Below, piece after piece: positions 40,298-49,004 of a stretch of 64,000 nucleotides of DNA (the stretch's first letter is position 1; the number at the start of each line of letters is the position of its first letter). The notes below the pieces were generated by a model. It saw only the letters and a program-made list of their open reading frames with translations, was not told the DNA's origin and searched no databases. Made by a program: the position numbers and the translations under genes. The stretch is from JAYEHL01 sp041653935 (GTDB lineage: Bacteria; Chloroflexota; Dehalococcoidia; E44-bin15): assembly GCA_041653935.1 (NCBI GenBank), contig JBAZEO010000002.1:310001-374000 (forward strand), given 5' to 3'.

Positions 40298-40816
40298 TTA
40301 CGACAACCCCAGTTCAAGTGTATTATCATATGCAGTCAACAGATCATCAACTCCCATCACAATGCTGTTTCCATCGACCTCATATGAAACCGATGCCTTG
40401 GGAAAATTCACACACGCCCCCTTAATACCTGATCCTGTTTCAGCATCAAATACCGTGCCACAAGTGTCACATACAAGGGTGTCTCCCTTTAAGGCAAAGC
40501 TCCTGGAGTAACACGGCGGACAGATGCTGGCCCGCACATACGTTTCCCCGCTAAGTTCGTAAGCCATGAAGTCCATTTCCCCTGAGGACGTATTCACCGT
40601 GAAATGAGACATCACGTTTGTCTCAACCTCGCTTAATGAAATAGAGACTGAATTATCTGTTAGCTCTGCCTGAATCCACGTAGGCTCTATCAAACTGTTG
40701 CTCTGCGTATTACCACTGCTGCCACTGCAAGCGGTGATGCTTGCGACCAGGAACAGCAGTATCGCACCTAGCACTATCGGTAAAATCTTGGTCGTTGCCC
40801 TGCTTAACGTATTCAT
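40298..40816 (-). CDS. DUF2318 (FtrD-like) lipoprotein
   Basis: A 172-residue exported lipoprotein. The signal peptide has a lipobox at SITAC with Cys30 as the lipidated residue. The DUF2318 core has CPPC (99-102), CDTC (116-119) and Cys135, the pattern of Fe- or haem-related FtrD domains of iron transport systems. GAGGAAC precedes the ATG. It follows a MacB-like ABC transporter in the same direction with a 25-bp gap, forming a likely three-gene metal or iron-related system. Confidence 0.85.
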   Translation of the reverse strand: MNTLSRATTKILPIVLGAILLFLVASITACSGSSGNTQSNSLIEPTWIQAELTDNSVSISLSEVETNVMSHFTVNTSSGEMDFMAYELSGETYVRASICPPCYSRSFALKGDTLVCDTCGTVFDAETGSGIKGACVNFPKASVSYEVDGNSIVMGVDDLLTAYDNTLELGLS

Positions 40817-40841
40817 TGTTCCTCACTCCTCTCCGCTCCGT

Positions 40842-41516
40842 TCACTTTGTACTGGTTTTCCTATCTACGATCCTGCCGTCTTGCAGAACTATGATTTCCT
40901 TAGCCCGTTCGGCGGCCTCGTTGTTGTGGGTAACCATGATAATGGTGCCTCCCTTCTCATTCACCCGTTTCAGCAAATCCAGAATTTCCCTCCCTGTTTT
41001 CTGGTCCAGGTTACCTGTAGGTTCATCCGCCAAGATAATTAATGGATTATTAATAAGCGCCCTTGCTATAGCTACCCGCTGCTGCTCACCGCCGCTGAGC
41101 TGATTCGGCCTCTGCTGTGCTCTTTTATCCAGACCCACCATCCGGAGCAGATGCAGCGCTTTCCCATCCTTCCCTTTCTTGCCGCTTAATGCTATCGGCA
41201 GCATAACGTTCTCCAGCACGCTGAGCGACGGCAGCAGGTGATATTGCTGAAAAACATAGCCCATTCCCTTCCGTCTGATACTGACCATAGCTTCCTCGCT
41301 CAGATTATCGATGCGCTTTCCGTTCAAAACTATCCTGCCCCTGGAAAGAGTGTCCAAGCCTCCGATGACGTTTAAAAGTGTGGACTTCCCGCTGCCGGAA
41401 GGCCCCATGATCGCGATAAAGTCGCCTTTATTCACCCTGAATGAAACGTTGTCCAGCGCCATAATCTTGGCAGTTCCGCTGCCGTATATTTTGGTTGCTC
41501 CTTTTATCTCCAACAT
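40842..41516 (-). CDS. ABC transporter ATP-binding protein (MacB/LolD type)
   Basis: A 224-residue ATPase. Walker A GPSGSGKS is at 38-45, the Q-loop in YVFQQYHLLPSLSVLENV, LSGGEQQRVAIARAL signature, Walker B ILADEPTGNLD and the H in VTHNNEAA. The ATG at 41516 with GAGGTG in front is preferred to the GTG at 41525. Pairs with the FtsX-type permease gene just upstream (gap about 10 bp). MacB/LolD-type ATPases drive lipoprotein or substrate extrusion by mechanotransmission. Confidence 0.93.
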   Translation of the reverse strand: MLEIKGATKIYGSGTAKIMALDNVSFRVNKGDFIAIMGPSGSGKSTLLNVIGGLDTLSRGRIVLNGKRIDNLSEEAMVSIRRKGMGYVFQQYHLLPSLSVLENVMLPIALSGKKGKDGKALHLLRMVGLDKRAQQRPNQLSGGEQQRVAIARALINNPLIILADEPTGNLDQKTGREILDLLKRVNEKGGTIIMVTHNNEAAERAKEIIVLQDGRIVDRKTSTK

Positions 41517-41526
41517 ATCGCTCACC

Positions 41527-42717
41527 TCACAGTGCCCTGAGAGAATCGGCTACCTTAACCTTGGTGGCACGTAGAGCCGGATATATGGTAGCTGCGACAG
41601 CTATCAGGGTAGCGACGGCTAATGATACAGGGATAAAAATCGGCGCAAATGAGATAGTAGTATTCTCAAAGACAAGCGGGCCGATGACATATGCCAGCAG
41701 GGTACCTACTCCATATCCCAGTATGCCTCCAACTACGCCTGTGATTAAAGATTCATAGATAAATATCCTTAATATCTGGCTGCGAGATGCTCCCACGGCC
41801 CTCATTATCCCGATGTCTTTGGTCCTTTCATTGACCGAAGCCATCATGGTATTGAACACCGCAAAGGCCCCGATGATAAGTGTGATCCCGGCCAGGGCAT
41901 ACATGAACCTGTTTATCCTCTCCAGCATGCCCATTTCGGTATGTGCGATCTGTTTCACAGCCACCGCCCGCACGCCTGTCATATTTTGATTTATGCTGTC
42001 GGCGATAACCTCGACCGGGCAGGCATTGCACAGTGCGCGTATGTCTACCGATGAGATCACCCCCTCCTTGTTAAACAGCTGCTGCAGCGTTTCCAGGGGG
42101 AGAAAAATCTGATAATCCTCGTTCGAGCCCGTCTCCCCGAGGATACCGGTGACAACCAGGTCGCTGCCATTAACAGTAATCATATCGCCGACATTAAGCT
42201 TAAGCAGATCGGAAGCTGTTGCTCCCACCACCGCCTCCATGGCACTATCCAGATATTCCCCTTCCTGCACCTGCCACCACGGTTTGATCTTCTGCTCCTC
42301 CTCCGGCTCTATGCCTACCAGCATCACCGATGTCCCCTCGATATCCGCCGTCAGATACAGTTTTGGAGCGATGGTCGCGATATCGCCCTCCGCCTGGATA
42401 TTCAGCGCCTCTCTTATCTTGCTATCAGTTATCTGCCTGATCTCGGGCAGTTTATCTTGGTCGATGTAGTTTTCTCCGACGGTGACGGTCCCTAGGCTCA
42501 GGTCGCCCAGGGTCATATCAATGCTGCTTATCGCCGGCAGGACCGTCAGGTTTGCCCCGTACTTCTCCAGCTGGTCGTTGATTCTGGCCTGCGCAGCAAG
42601 CGCGATCGTCAGCACGGCAACAAACGTCATCGTGCCGATGACCACGCCGAGAGTGGCGTATGACATCCGCTTCTTACGCCTCATTACATCTTTTACTACC
42701 ACCTTATATAGCTTCAT
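41527..42717 (-). CDS. FtsX/MacB-type ABC permease
   Basis: A 396-residue inner-membrane protein: one N-terminal helix (about 16-40), a large periplasmic domain (about 45-270) with TVGENYIDQDKLPEIRQITD and GATASDLLKLNVGDMITVNG, then three C-terminal helices (about 275-300, 325-350, 360-385). The GIMRAVGASRSQILRIFIYE loop is the MacB signature. A CNAC motif in the periplasmic part (IRALCNACPVEVIAD) is unusual and could bind metal, which fits the adjacent DUF2318 lipoprotein. Leads the operon. Confidence 0.92.
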   Translation of the reverse strand: MKLYKVVVKDVMRRKKRMSYATLGVVIGTMTFVAVLTIALAAQARINDQLEKYGANLTVLPAISSIDMTLGDLSLGTVTVGENYIDQDKLPEIRQITDSKIREALNIQAEGDIATIAPKLYLTADIEGTSVMLVGIEPEEEQKIKPWWQVQEGEYLDSAMEAVVGATASDLLKLNVGDMITVNGSDLVVTGILGETGSNEDYQIFLPLETLQQLFNKEGVISSVDIRALCNACPVEVIADSINQNMTGVRAVAVKQIAHTEMGMLERINRFMYALAGITLIIGAFAVFNTMMASVNERTKDIGIMRAVGASRSQILRIFIYESLITGVVGGILGYGVGTLLAYVIGPLVFENTTISFAPIFIPVSLAVATLIAVAATIYPALRATKVKVADSLRAL

Positions 42718-42748
42718 ATAGTATCTCTATAACTACCAGATATCCCCT

Positions 42749-43921
42749 TCATTTATGCGACGACTTGCGCAACTTTTCGATTATCGGAGGAAGCACCTCC
42801 ATGAGATAATCGATGTCGTCCGACGTGCTCTCACTCCCCAGGCTGAACCGGATGGAGTTGCGCGCCTCCTCGGGCGAATACCCCATGGCCGTGAGCACAT
42901 GCGACGGCCCCTTATGTCCCGACTGGCAGGCCGACGCCGTGGAGACGGCGATCCCCGCCATATCCAGATGCGAGGCCACCTTCGGCCCCTCGACGAAATC
43001 GAAAGAAACATTAATGTTATTAGGCAGCCTCTTCTTCGGATGGCCGTTGAGCCGCACATGGTCGATGCTATCGAACATCTCCTTTATCAGCCTGTCCCTG
43101 AGCTTAACGATACGTTTCGACTCCCCCACCACCTCACCCAGAGCTATCTCCGCCGCCTTACCAAGGCCCACGATGCCTGTCACGTTCTCGGTGCTGGCAC
43201 GAAGGGCATGCTCCTGCTCGCCGCCGTGCAGGAAAGACGTTATCTTAGTGCCGTCCCTGACGTACAGCACGCCGACACCCTTGGGCCCGGAAAGCTTATG
43301 GGCTGATACCGAAAGCAGATCAACATTAAGCTCATCAACGTTCAGCGGCACGTGGCCCACCGCCTGCACCGCATCGGTATGGAAATAGACGCCTTTCGCC
43401 TTTGCTATCTCACCTATCTCGATTATGGGTTCGACCGTGCCCACTTCATTATTGGCGTACATCACAGAAATAAGAACCGTTTTCTTTGTAATCGCCTTCT
43501 CGATAGCCTTAGGGTCGACAAGTCCGTACTTATCGACCGGCAGATAGGTCACATCAAAGCCCTGCGTCTGCAGGAACCGGCAAGGCTCGAGGACGGCCAG
43601 GTGCTCAATCGACGTTGTGATTATATGATTGCCTTTATCGCGATTGGCATAGGCCACTCCTTTGATCGCCAGGTTATCGGACTCCGTGCCGCCGCTGGTG
43701 AAAACGATCTCGTCATTGGTAGATCCGAGCAACAGTGCGACCTGCACACGTGCGTCTTCAACTGCAGCCCGAGCCTCCTGTCCGAAGGAATGTCCGCTCG
43801 AGGGGTTGCCGAACATGCCGCTCATATACGGGATCATGGCCTGCACCACATCGGCATGCATGGGCGTTGTGGCCGCATAGTCCATGTATACCCTTCTTGC
43901 CGCGTTATACTTCTTTGTCAT
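42749..43921 (-). CDS. Cysteine desulfurase (IscS/NifS type)
   Basis: A 390-residue PLP enzyme that supplies sulfane sulfur for Fe-S clusters and thiolation. Key features are YMDYAATTPMH at the N-terminus, SGGTESDNLAIKGVA, HTDAVQAVGH and the PLP-lysine region SVSAHKLSGPKGVGVLYVR. The catalytic Cys lies in ASACQSGHKGPSHVL, the longer class I (IscS/NifS) loop. The ATG at 43921 overlaps the Rrf2 gene stop by 4 bp, so desulfurase and regulator are co-expressed. Confidence 0.93.
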   Translation of the reverse strand: MTKKYNAARRVYMDYAATTPMHADVVQAMIPYMSGMFGNPSSGHSFGQEARAAVEDARVQVALLLGSTNDEIVFTSGGTESDNLAIKGVAYANRDKGNHIITTSIEHLAVLEPCRFLQTQGFDVTYLPVDKYGLVDPKAIEKAITKKTVLISVMYANNEVGTVEPIIEIGEIAKAKGVYFHTDAVQAVGHVPLNVDELNVDLLSVSAHKLSGPKGVGVLYVRDGTKITSFLHGGEQEHALRASTENVTGIVGLGKAAEIALGEVVGESKRIVKLRDRLIKEMFDSIDHVRLNGHPKKRLPNNINVSFDFVEGPKVASHLDMAGIAVSTASACQSGHKGPSHVLTAMGYSPEEARNSIRFSLGSESTSDDIDYLMEVLPPIIEKLRKSSHK

Positions 43922-44382
43922 ATACAAAACCCCGATCCATTCGCATCTTTATCGGTTTTAACCGAACCGTTCTTGTCAAGCTGCCTCTGCATTAGATCCG
44001 CTAACGTAGTCGATTCCAGAACTGATTCCATGGCCCTCTTCGCCTCGATCCATAAATCGCGGGTGACGCAGCCATCAGCACGCGGACACTTCGCCGGATC
44101 ATCCACACACTCCACCGGCGCCAAAGAACCCTCGAGCGCCAGCACCACATCGATCAGCGATATGTCCTGCGGCAACCTGCCAAGCGATACGCCGCCACGC
44201 GCCCCCCTCGAGCTCTTAATTATCCCCGCAGCCACAAGCGGCGCGATCAGATGCTCAAGATAGCTCAAGGAGATCTGCTGCCTCTCGGCAACATCCTTGA
44301 GCTGCACCGGGCTATCGCCCTGATGTATCGCCACATCCAGCAACGCCCGCGTACCATACCGACCCTTTGTTGACAGCTTCAT
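43918..44382 (-). CDS. Rrf2/IscR-family regulator
   Basis: A 154-residue winged-helix Rrf2 protein. The HTH (QLKDVAERQQISLSYLEHLIAPLVAAGII) and SSRGARGGVSLGR wing are canonical. Three cysteines, Cys92, Cys99 and Cys105 (CVDDPAKCPRADGC), match the cluster-binding triad of IscR-like regulators, so it probably senses Fe-S status and controls the divergent suf genes and itself. A dyad overlaps the promoter just upstream (44394-44412). The acidic C-terminal tail is of unknown function. Confidence 0.93.
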   Translation of the reverse strand: MKLSTKGRYGTRALLDVAIHQGDSPVQLKDVAERQQISLSYLEHLIAPLVAAGIIKSSRGARGGVSLGRLPQDISLIDVVLALEGSLAPVECVDDPAKCPRADGCVTRDLWIEAKRAMESVLESTTLADLMQRQLDKNGSVKTDKDANGSGFCI

Positions 44383-44393
44383 AAATTTCCATT

Positions 44394-44412
44394 GTTGACC
44401 AATTTAGTCAAC
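44394..44412. promoter_or_regulatory. Rrf2/IscR-type operator with promoter
   Basis: GTTGAC-N7-GTCAAC, an inverted repeat of the type bound by Rrf2 regulators, lies 12 bp upstream of the regulator start. A TATAAT-like element (TATTATATAATA, 44413-44425) adjoins it. Binding would block the leftward promoter; effect on sufC is possible. Confidence 0.75.
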
Positions 44413-44591
44413 TTATTATATAATACCAAAAAGAACCCTGTCAATAGTGCTTAGCGGCGCAGGATTCTTCCTGCCGAGGGAATACTGGGTTGGGACTATT
44501 CAGTATTTACCCTCCCATCAGCTATAATAGACAAATATCCTTGTATTAGCATTTTAAACAGTTTAAAATAATGGCCTTCGGAGGTGCAGTC

Positions 44592-45323
44592 ATGCTGGAA
44601 GTCGAAAATCTCAGTGTAAAAGTGGGCCAGAAACAAATACTGGAAAACGTCAGCTTCACAGTCGATATCGGCGAAACGCTGGTGCTGTTCGGGCCTAACG
44701 GCGGTGGAAAGACAACGCTGCTTATGGCGCTGATGGGCTTCCCGCGATATCAGGTGACCGGCGGCCGGATCATCTACAAAGGTGAAGATATTACTCACAT
44801 GCCGGTGGACGAGCGTTCCAAGAAAGGCATCGGCATCCTGTTCCAGCGCCCGCCCGTTGTCCGCGGCGTCAAGATGCGCGACATGGTAAAGGCCTGCATC
44901 GGCGAGAAGAAAGAGTGCCCGTCCTTGGAGGAACTGGCGCAAAAATCCAATATGACCGATTTCCTGGACCGCGATGTGAACTATGGATTCTCCGGCGGCG
45001 AGGTTAAGAGATCAGAGCTGCTGCAATTACTGGCGCAGGACCCCGATCTGGTGCTCCTCGACGAGCCCGACTCCGGCGTCGACCTTGTAAACATCGTCCT
45101 TGTCGGCAATATGATAAACGAGCTATTGCACAAAGATAAGATACGCAGCAGGACAAGCTCGGGCTTGATAATCACACACACCGGACACATACTCGATTAC
45201 GTCGAGGCCGATAGGGCGTGCATCCTGCTCAACGGCGGGATATGGTGCCGCGGCACCCCGCGTGAGATTCTCAATAGCATAAAAGCCAACGGCTATGAGG
45301 GATGTGCAGCATGTCAAAAGTAA
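44592..45323 (+). CDS. sufC: SufC-like ABC ATPase
   Basis: A 243-residue SufC-type ATPase of the SUF Fe-S assembly scaffold. Walker A GPNGGGKT (34-41), a signature variant FSGGEVKRSELLQLL, Walker B LVLLDEPDSGVD and a long C-terminal THTGHILDYVEADRACILLNGG are present. The GGAGGTG before the ATG at 44592 defines the start. It overlaps sufB by 22 or 13 bp. In the SUF system SufC drives conformational change in SufB or SufBD; here only one SufB/D-type gene is adjacent. Confidence 0.92.
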   Translation: MLEVENLSVKVGQKQILENVSFTVDIGETLVLFGPNGGGKTTLLMALMGFPRYQVTGGRIIYKGEDITHMPVDERSKKGIGILFQRPPVVRGVKMRDMVKACIGEKKECPSLEELAQKSNMTDFLDRDVNYGFSGGEVKRSELLQLLAQDPDLVLLDEPDSGVDLVNIVLVGNMINELLHKDKIRSRTSSGLIITHTGHILDYVEADRACILLNGGIWCRGTPREILNSIKANGYEGCAACQK

Positions 45324-46540
45324 CGAAAAATAACAAAAGCGATAAGGAAATCAAGCAGTCGGCCGTTTCTGCATCACCGACCAGCATCGATCTGAACAGC
45401 TACGTTCATGAAGCCGAGGAACTCCCGTATCAGAAGGACCCGACCACCCTTTCGCCAGCAGCAAAAAAGCGCATGAGCGATGTCGGAGTGGTTGTAGGTG
45501 ACACTACTACACGGGCAGGCACCTACATTCAGGTGGATCAGTCCGTAGTCCACAGCAAGGCGGAGCAGGATGGGGTCGAGGTCATGGGCACGAATATGGC
45601 CCTGGAGGCATACCCATGGCTCAAGGACTACTGGTGGAAGCTGGTGAACCCCGAGGCGGACGAGTTCACGCGGCACTCGAACACCCATCCCTTCAAAGGC
45701 TATTACATCCATGTTGCAGCCGGGGTCAAGGCCACATACCCCGTGCAATCATGTTTATACATCGCCAAGCACGGCCTAGCGCAGAATGTGCACAACCTGG
45801 TCATCGTGGAGGAGGGCGCCGAGCTCAATATCATCACCGGATGCACCGTCGCGCCCACTGAAGATGATAGCCTTCACATAGGCGTCTCCGAGTTCTACAT
45901 CAAAAAGGGCGGCAAGCTCAGCTTCACCATGATACACAACTGGGCGCCCAAGATGGCGGTGCGCCCCCGCACCGGCGTGATCATTGAGGAAGACGGCGTT
46001 TTTTTGAGCAACTACATATGCCTCAAGCCGGTACACACCCTGCAGATGTACCCAGCTGCAAAATGCGTAGGCAAGAATGCACTTGTGCGATTCAACAGCG
46101 TGCTGGTAGCCACCCCTGGCAGCCATCTGGATGTCGGTTCGCGCGTGCTGCTTCAGGCCGAGAAGACGAGGGCTGAGATCGTCGCTCGCACCATCTCCAC
46201 CGGAGGCACCATAATCTCACGCGGATTCCTCTCCGGCCAGGTCCCTGACTGCAAGGGACATCTGGAATGCCGTGGACTCATCCTAAACGAAACAGGAACT
46301 ATCCACGCCATACCCGAGCTTGAAGGCACCGTCGCCGGAGTCGACCTGTCTCACGAGGCAGCGGTTGGCAAGATAGCCGAGGAAGAGATAGAATATCTCA
46401 TGGCACGCGGGCTCAGCCGCGACCAGGCGGTATCGACCATCGTCCGCGGCTTCCTGAGCGTGGATATAGAGGGGCTGCCGCCGGACCTGGCGGCGCAGAT
46501 ACAGCGCGCCACCGACCTGAGCCAGCAGGACGCCATGTAG
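45311..46540 (+). CDS. SufB/SufD-family Fe-S scaffold protein
   Basis: A 409-residue SufBD-family protein. The conserved beta-helix core is visible (HVAAGVKATYPVQSCLYIAKHG, NLVIVEEGAELNIITGC, AEIVARTISTGGTIISRG) and a C-terminal LSHEAAVGKIAEEEIEYLMARGLSRDQAVSTIVRGFL. The ATG at 45311 follows GAGGG; an ATG at 45302 is possible. A single SufB-like protein paired with SufC is typical of minimal SUF (archaeal and Chloroflexota) systems. Assembly of Fe-S clusters with the divergent cysteine desulfurase is the expected role. Confidence 0.92.
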   Translation: MSKVTKNNKSDKEIKQSAVSASPTSIDLNSYVHEAEELPYQKDPTTLSPAAKKRMSDVGVVVGDTTTRAGTYIQVDQSVVHSKAEQDGVEVMGTNMALEAYPWLKDYWWKLVNPEADEFTRHSNTHPFKGYYIHVAAGVKATYPVQSCLYIAKHGLAQNVHNLVIVEEGAELNIITGCTVAPTEDDSLHIGVSEFYIKKGGKLSFTMIHNWAPKMAVRPRTGVIIEEDGVFLSNYICLKPVHTLQMYPAAKCVGKNALVRFNSVLVATPGSHLDVGSRVLLQAEKTRAEIVARTISTGGTIISRGFLSGQVPDCKGHLECRGLILNETGTIHAIPELEGTVAGVDLSHEAAVGKIAEEEIEYLMARGLSRDQAVSTIVRGFLSVDIEGLPPDLAAQIQRATDLSQQDAM

Positions 46541-46615
46541 TTTAACAACGGTATATTATAGCCGATATGAGCATAACCCAGCCCTTTCCCTCCACATGAT
46601 AGAAAGGTTAGCTAA

Positions 46616-46746
46616 GAAAGAGGTGCAGGAGAAGCTCCTGCCGAGGGAACTCGGGGGTGTCCCCCGATTCTCTTGTCCCCCAACGTATGGGGGATATAGG
46701 GGGTTCGGTTATTGTTTCCCCCTTGCAAGGGGGATTTCAGAGGGTT
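46616..46746 (+). repeat. Repeat family A, copy 8 with flank extension
   Basis: A complete copy (to 46709) with preceding AAAGGTTAGCT and following CCCCCTTGCAAGGGGG, ending GAGGGTTAC. Together with copies at 37.95 kb and 60.1 kb it defines an extended form of about 130 bp. Confidence 0.8.
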
Positions 46747-46772
46747 ACAAAACTTAAACAAAGGACAAATAA

Positions 46773-47192
46773 ATGAACATATCAGATCGCGATAGGAAAT
46801 TTCTCTGGACGAGAGCCGGCAACCGATGCTCTTATAGCTACAGAGGCAAGAAATGCAACATCAAGCTGCTTACGCACGTCAACGGCAGGCTCACCGCCAT
46901 CGGCGACGAGTGCTACATAGTCGGAGAGACACCCAAGGACTCGAGATATGTCGATGCCTTCCCGCAGAGGATCACATACTACAACTTGATCCTGCTCTGC
47001 AAGGAGCATCACACATTAATAGACAGCGACCCTAATATTTATACCGTTAAGATGCTGCATGAGATGAAGGATGCTCACGAGGCAGAAGTGGAAAAAGAAA
47101 CCAAGAAGGACGCCCACACGCCGCCTGTCAGGACAAACGACGATGAAATCATCAAGGCCGTGAAAAGAGCGCAGCGGGAAGCCGGGATGTAG
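46773..47192 (+). CDS. HNH-like protein with altered first His
   Basis: A 139-residue protein with an HNH-type layout: AGNRCSY...KKCN (Cys19, Cys28), IGDECYIVGE, and YYNLILLCKEHHTLID with Asn71 and His79/His80. The position that normally holds the metal-adjacent His (AHI or CHI) reads Tyr48, so nuclease activity may be lost or altered. A Lys/Glu-rich helical tail ends the protein. AAAGGAC precedes the ATG. It lies 19 bp before the next HNH gene, in the same direction. Confidence 0.75.
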   Translation: MNISDRDRKFLWTRAGNRCSYSYRGKKCNIKLLTHVNGRLTAIGDECYIVGETPKDSRYVDAFPQRITYYNLILLCKEHHTLIDSDPNIYTVKMLHEMKDAHEAEVEKETKKDAHTPPVRTNDDEIIKAVKRAQREAGM

Positions 47193-47211
47193 AATCGAGT
47201 GTTATAAATAG

Positions 47212-48084
47212 ATGACACCAGCCAAAAGCAACCCCGATAAAATGAATAAGCTCGTCGCGCAGGTGCGGCACGAGCGCGAGCAGTGGGACCAGAGCTATCG
47301 CGGCCAGGCCCTCAATATACTGCCCCACATCTGCTCGCATTGCGGTCGCGAATTCTCCGGCAGGCGGCTCAAGGAGCTTACGGTCCACCACAAGGACAAC
47401 GACCACCTCAACAATCCCCCGGACGGCAGCAACTGGGAGCTGCTGTGCATATACTGCCACGACAACGAGCACACCAGGATGCTGCAAAGCCACAGGGGTG
47501 GCTTGCAGCTATCGGGCAGCGGGCAGTCGCGCACTACATACAAGCCTTTTGAGAACCTCAAAGCGCTGCTCGGAGACGAAGAGACGAAGGTTGAAGAAAC
47601 GAAGGACGAAGAGCCGGCGGATATCGCGTACAGAGCTATGAAGCAGGGAGAGGAAGACGACGTCTGCACACTGGTCACCCGCGTGTTTAAAGAATTTGTA
47701 GCCCCGCAATATACTTTTGGAGGAATCGAGGAATTTCTGAAATTCGCCGACCCCGAAGCCATGGCTGCCCGCACACAGGCGAACGACTTAGTCTTGGTGG
47801 CAGAGACAAACGATGACATAGTCGGGGTGATCGAGATGCGCGACGGGGAGCATATATGCCTTTTGTTCGTGGATAAACGTTTCCACAGGCAGGGCATCGC
47901 CAGGGAACTATTAAAGCGAGCGCTGGAAATCTGCGCCCGCAACCGTACAGGCCAGGCAACGATAACAGTCCACTCCTCTCCCAACGCTGTTGAGGCATAC
48001 CGACATCTTGGCTTCCAATCGACGGGACCCGAACAGACAAAGAATGGAATCCGCTTCGTCCCGATGACACTCAACATTCAATAA
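47212..48084 (+). CDS. YajD-like HNH nuclease fused to GNAT acetyltransferase
   Basis: A 290-residue fusion in one uninterrupted frame. The N-terminal HNH part (about 30-95) has CSHC (41-44), VHHKDNDHLNNP with His59/His60, SNWELLCIYCHDNEH with Asn75 and CxxC, intact by motif. A charged linker (about 120-137) follows. The C-terminal GNAT domain (about 138-290) has FVDKRFHRQGIARELLKRA, the acetyl-CoA loop, and EAYRHLGFQ at the end. An HNH-GNAT fusion is unusual in my knowledge; a self-modifying or nucleotide- or RNA-modifying enzyme is possible. Function uncertain. Confidence 0.8.
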   Translation: MTPAKSNPDKMNKLVAQVRHEREQWDQSYRGQALNILPHICSHCGREFSGRRLKELTVHHKDNDHLNNPPDGSNWELLCIYCHDNEHTRMLQSHRGGLQLSGSGQSRTTYKPFENLKALLGDEETKVEETKDEEPADIAYRAMKQGEEDDVCTLVTRVFKEFVAPQYTFGGIEEFLKFADPEAMAARTQANDLVLVAETNDDIVGVIEMRDGEHICLLFVDKRFHRQGIARELLKRALEICARNRTGQATITVHSSPNAVEAYRHLGFQSTGPEQTKNGIRFVPMTLNIQ

Positions 48085-48187
48085 TCCGGCAACAAATGAC
48101 AAACCGCCTTAGCGCGCATCTTGACTTAAACTACGTGATGATATAACCTCACATAATCACAGTGACCTGTATAAAAAAGGAGAAGAG

Positions 48188-48901
48188 ATGGTTCCTATGA
48201 CAAAGCGCTTCGCCGCAGAGTTTTTCGGCACGTTCTGGCTGGTATTGGGCGGCTGCGGCAGCGCGGTGCTGGCAGCGGCCTTCCCGAATCTCGGCATCGG
48301 CTTTGTCGGCGTAGCGCTCGCTTTCGGATTGACTGTTCTCACCATGGCTTATGCCATCGGACATATCTCAGGGTGTCATCTTAATCCGGCGGTTACGATC
48401 GGGCTCTGGGTAGGCAAACGTTTCCCGGCAAAAGATATCCCTCCTTACATAATTGCACAGGTGATAGGCGGACTTGCCGGCGCCGGTGTGCTTTATGCTA
48501 TCGCGAGCGGAGCGGCGGGTTTTGATATCGATAACGGTTTCGCCTTAAACGGCTACGGGGCTCACTCCCCTGGCGGCTACTCATTGATAGCTTGTCTGGT
48601 CACGGAAATCGTCATGACCATGATGTTTGTCCTGATAATAATGGGGGCCACCGACAAGCGGGCGCCGCAGGGATTAGCGCCTATCGCAATAGGCCTGGGG
48701 CTCACATTGATTCATCTAATCAGCATCCCCGTGACCAACACCTCTGTCAATCCTGCCCGCAGCACCGGGGTTGCGGTGTTCGCTGGTGGATGGGCGCTGA
48801 GCCAGCTGTGGCTCTTCTGGGTAGCTCCAATAATAGGCGCAGCCCTTGGCGGCCTGATATACCGTTTTATTGGCGGGAGCAAAGCGCAGGACAACGCTTA
48901 A
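48188..48901 (+). CDS. Aquaporin (AqpZ-like)
   Basis: A 237-residue six-helix channel of the MIP family. Both NPA motifs are present, HLNPAVTIG (in loop B) and SVNPARSTG (in loop E), with the selectivity residues HIS-G and Arg after NPA typical of water channels. The start ATG is preceded by AAGGAGAAG. The internal repeats between halves are visible. It should act in osmotic water flow across the inner membrane. Single gene; no glycerol-related neighbour. Confidence 0.95.
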   Translation: MVPMTKRFAAEFFGTFWLVLGGCGSAVLAAAFPNLGIGFVGVALAFGLTVLTMAYAIGHISGCHLNPAVTIGLWVGKRFPAKDIPPYIIAQVIGGLAGAGVLYAIASGAAGFDIDNGFALNGYGAHSPGGYSLIACLVTEIVMTMMFVLIIMGATDKRAPQGLAPIAIGLGLTLIHLISIPVTNTSVNPARSTGVAVFAGGWALSQLWLFWVAPIIGAALGGLIYRFIGGSKAQDNA

Positions 48902-48961
48902 GCACCTTGACATCGACTGTATTGCGCTATACCCTGTTTTAACATATTTTTAACGGCTACA

Positions 48962-48978
48962 ACGTCAAAATATGACGT
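48962..48978. promoter_or_regulatory. ACGTCA-N5-TGACGT dyad
   Basis: A 6-bp inverted repeat with an AT-rich 5-bp spacer, 26 bp upstream of the PLDc_N gene and between it and aquaporin. A likely protein-binding site. Confidence 0.45.
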
Positions 48979-49004
48979 AGTAATACAAAAAGGAGGTAGA
49001 TTCT

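Noticed and set aside
46541..46772. Possible CRISPR or operon leader between sufB and the HNH gene
   Set aside because: The stretch is explained by the extended family A repeat and has no repeated spacer structure.
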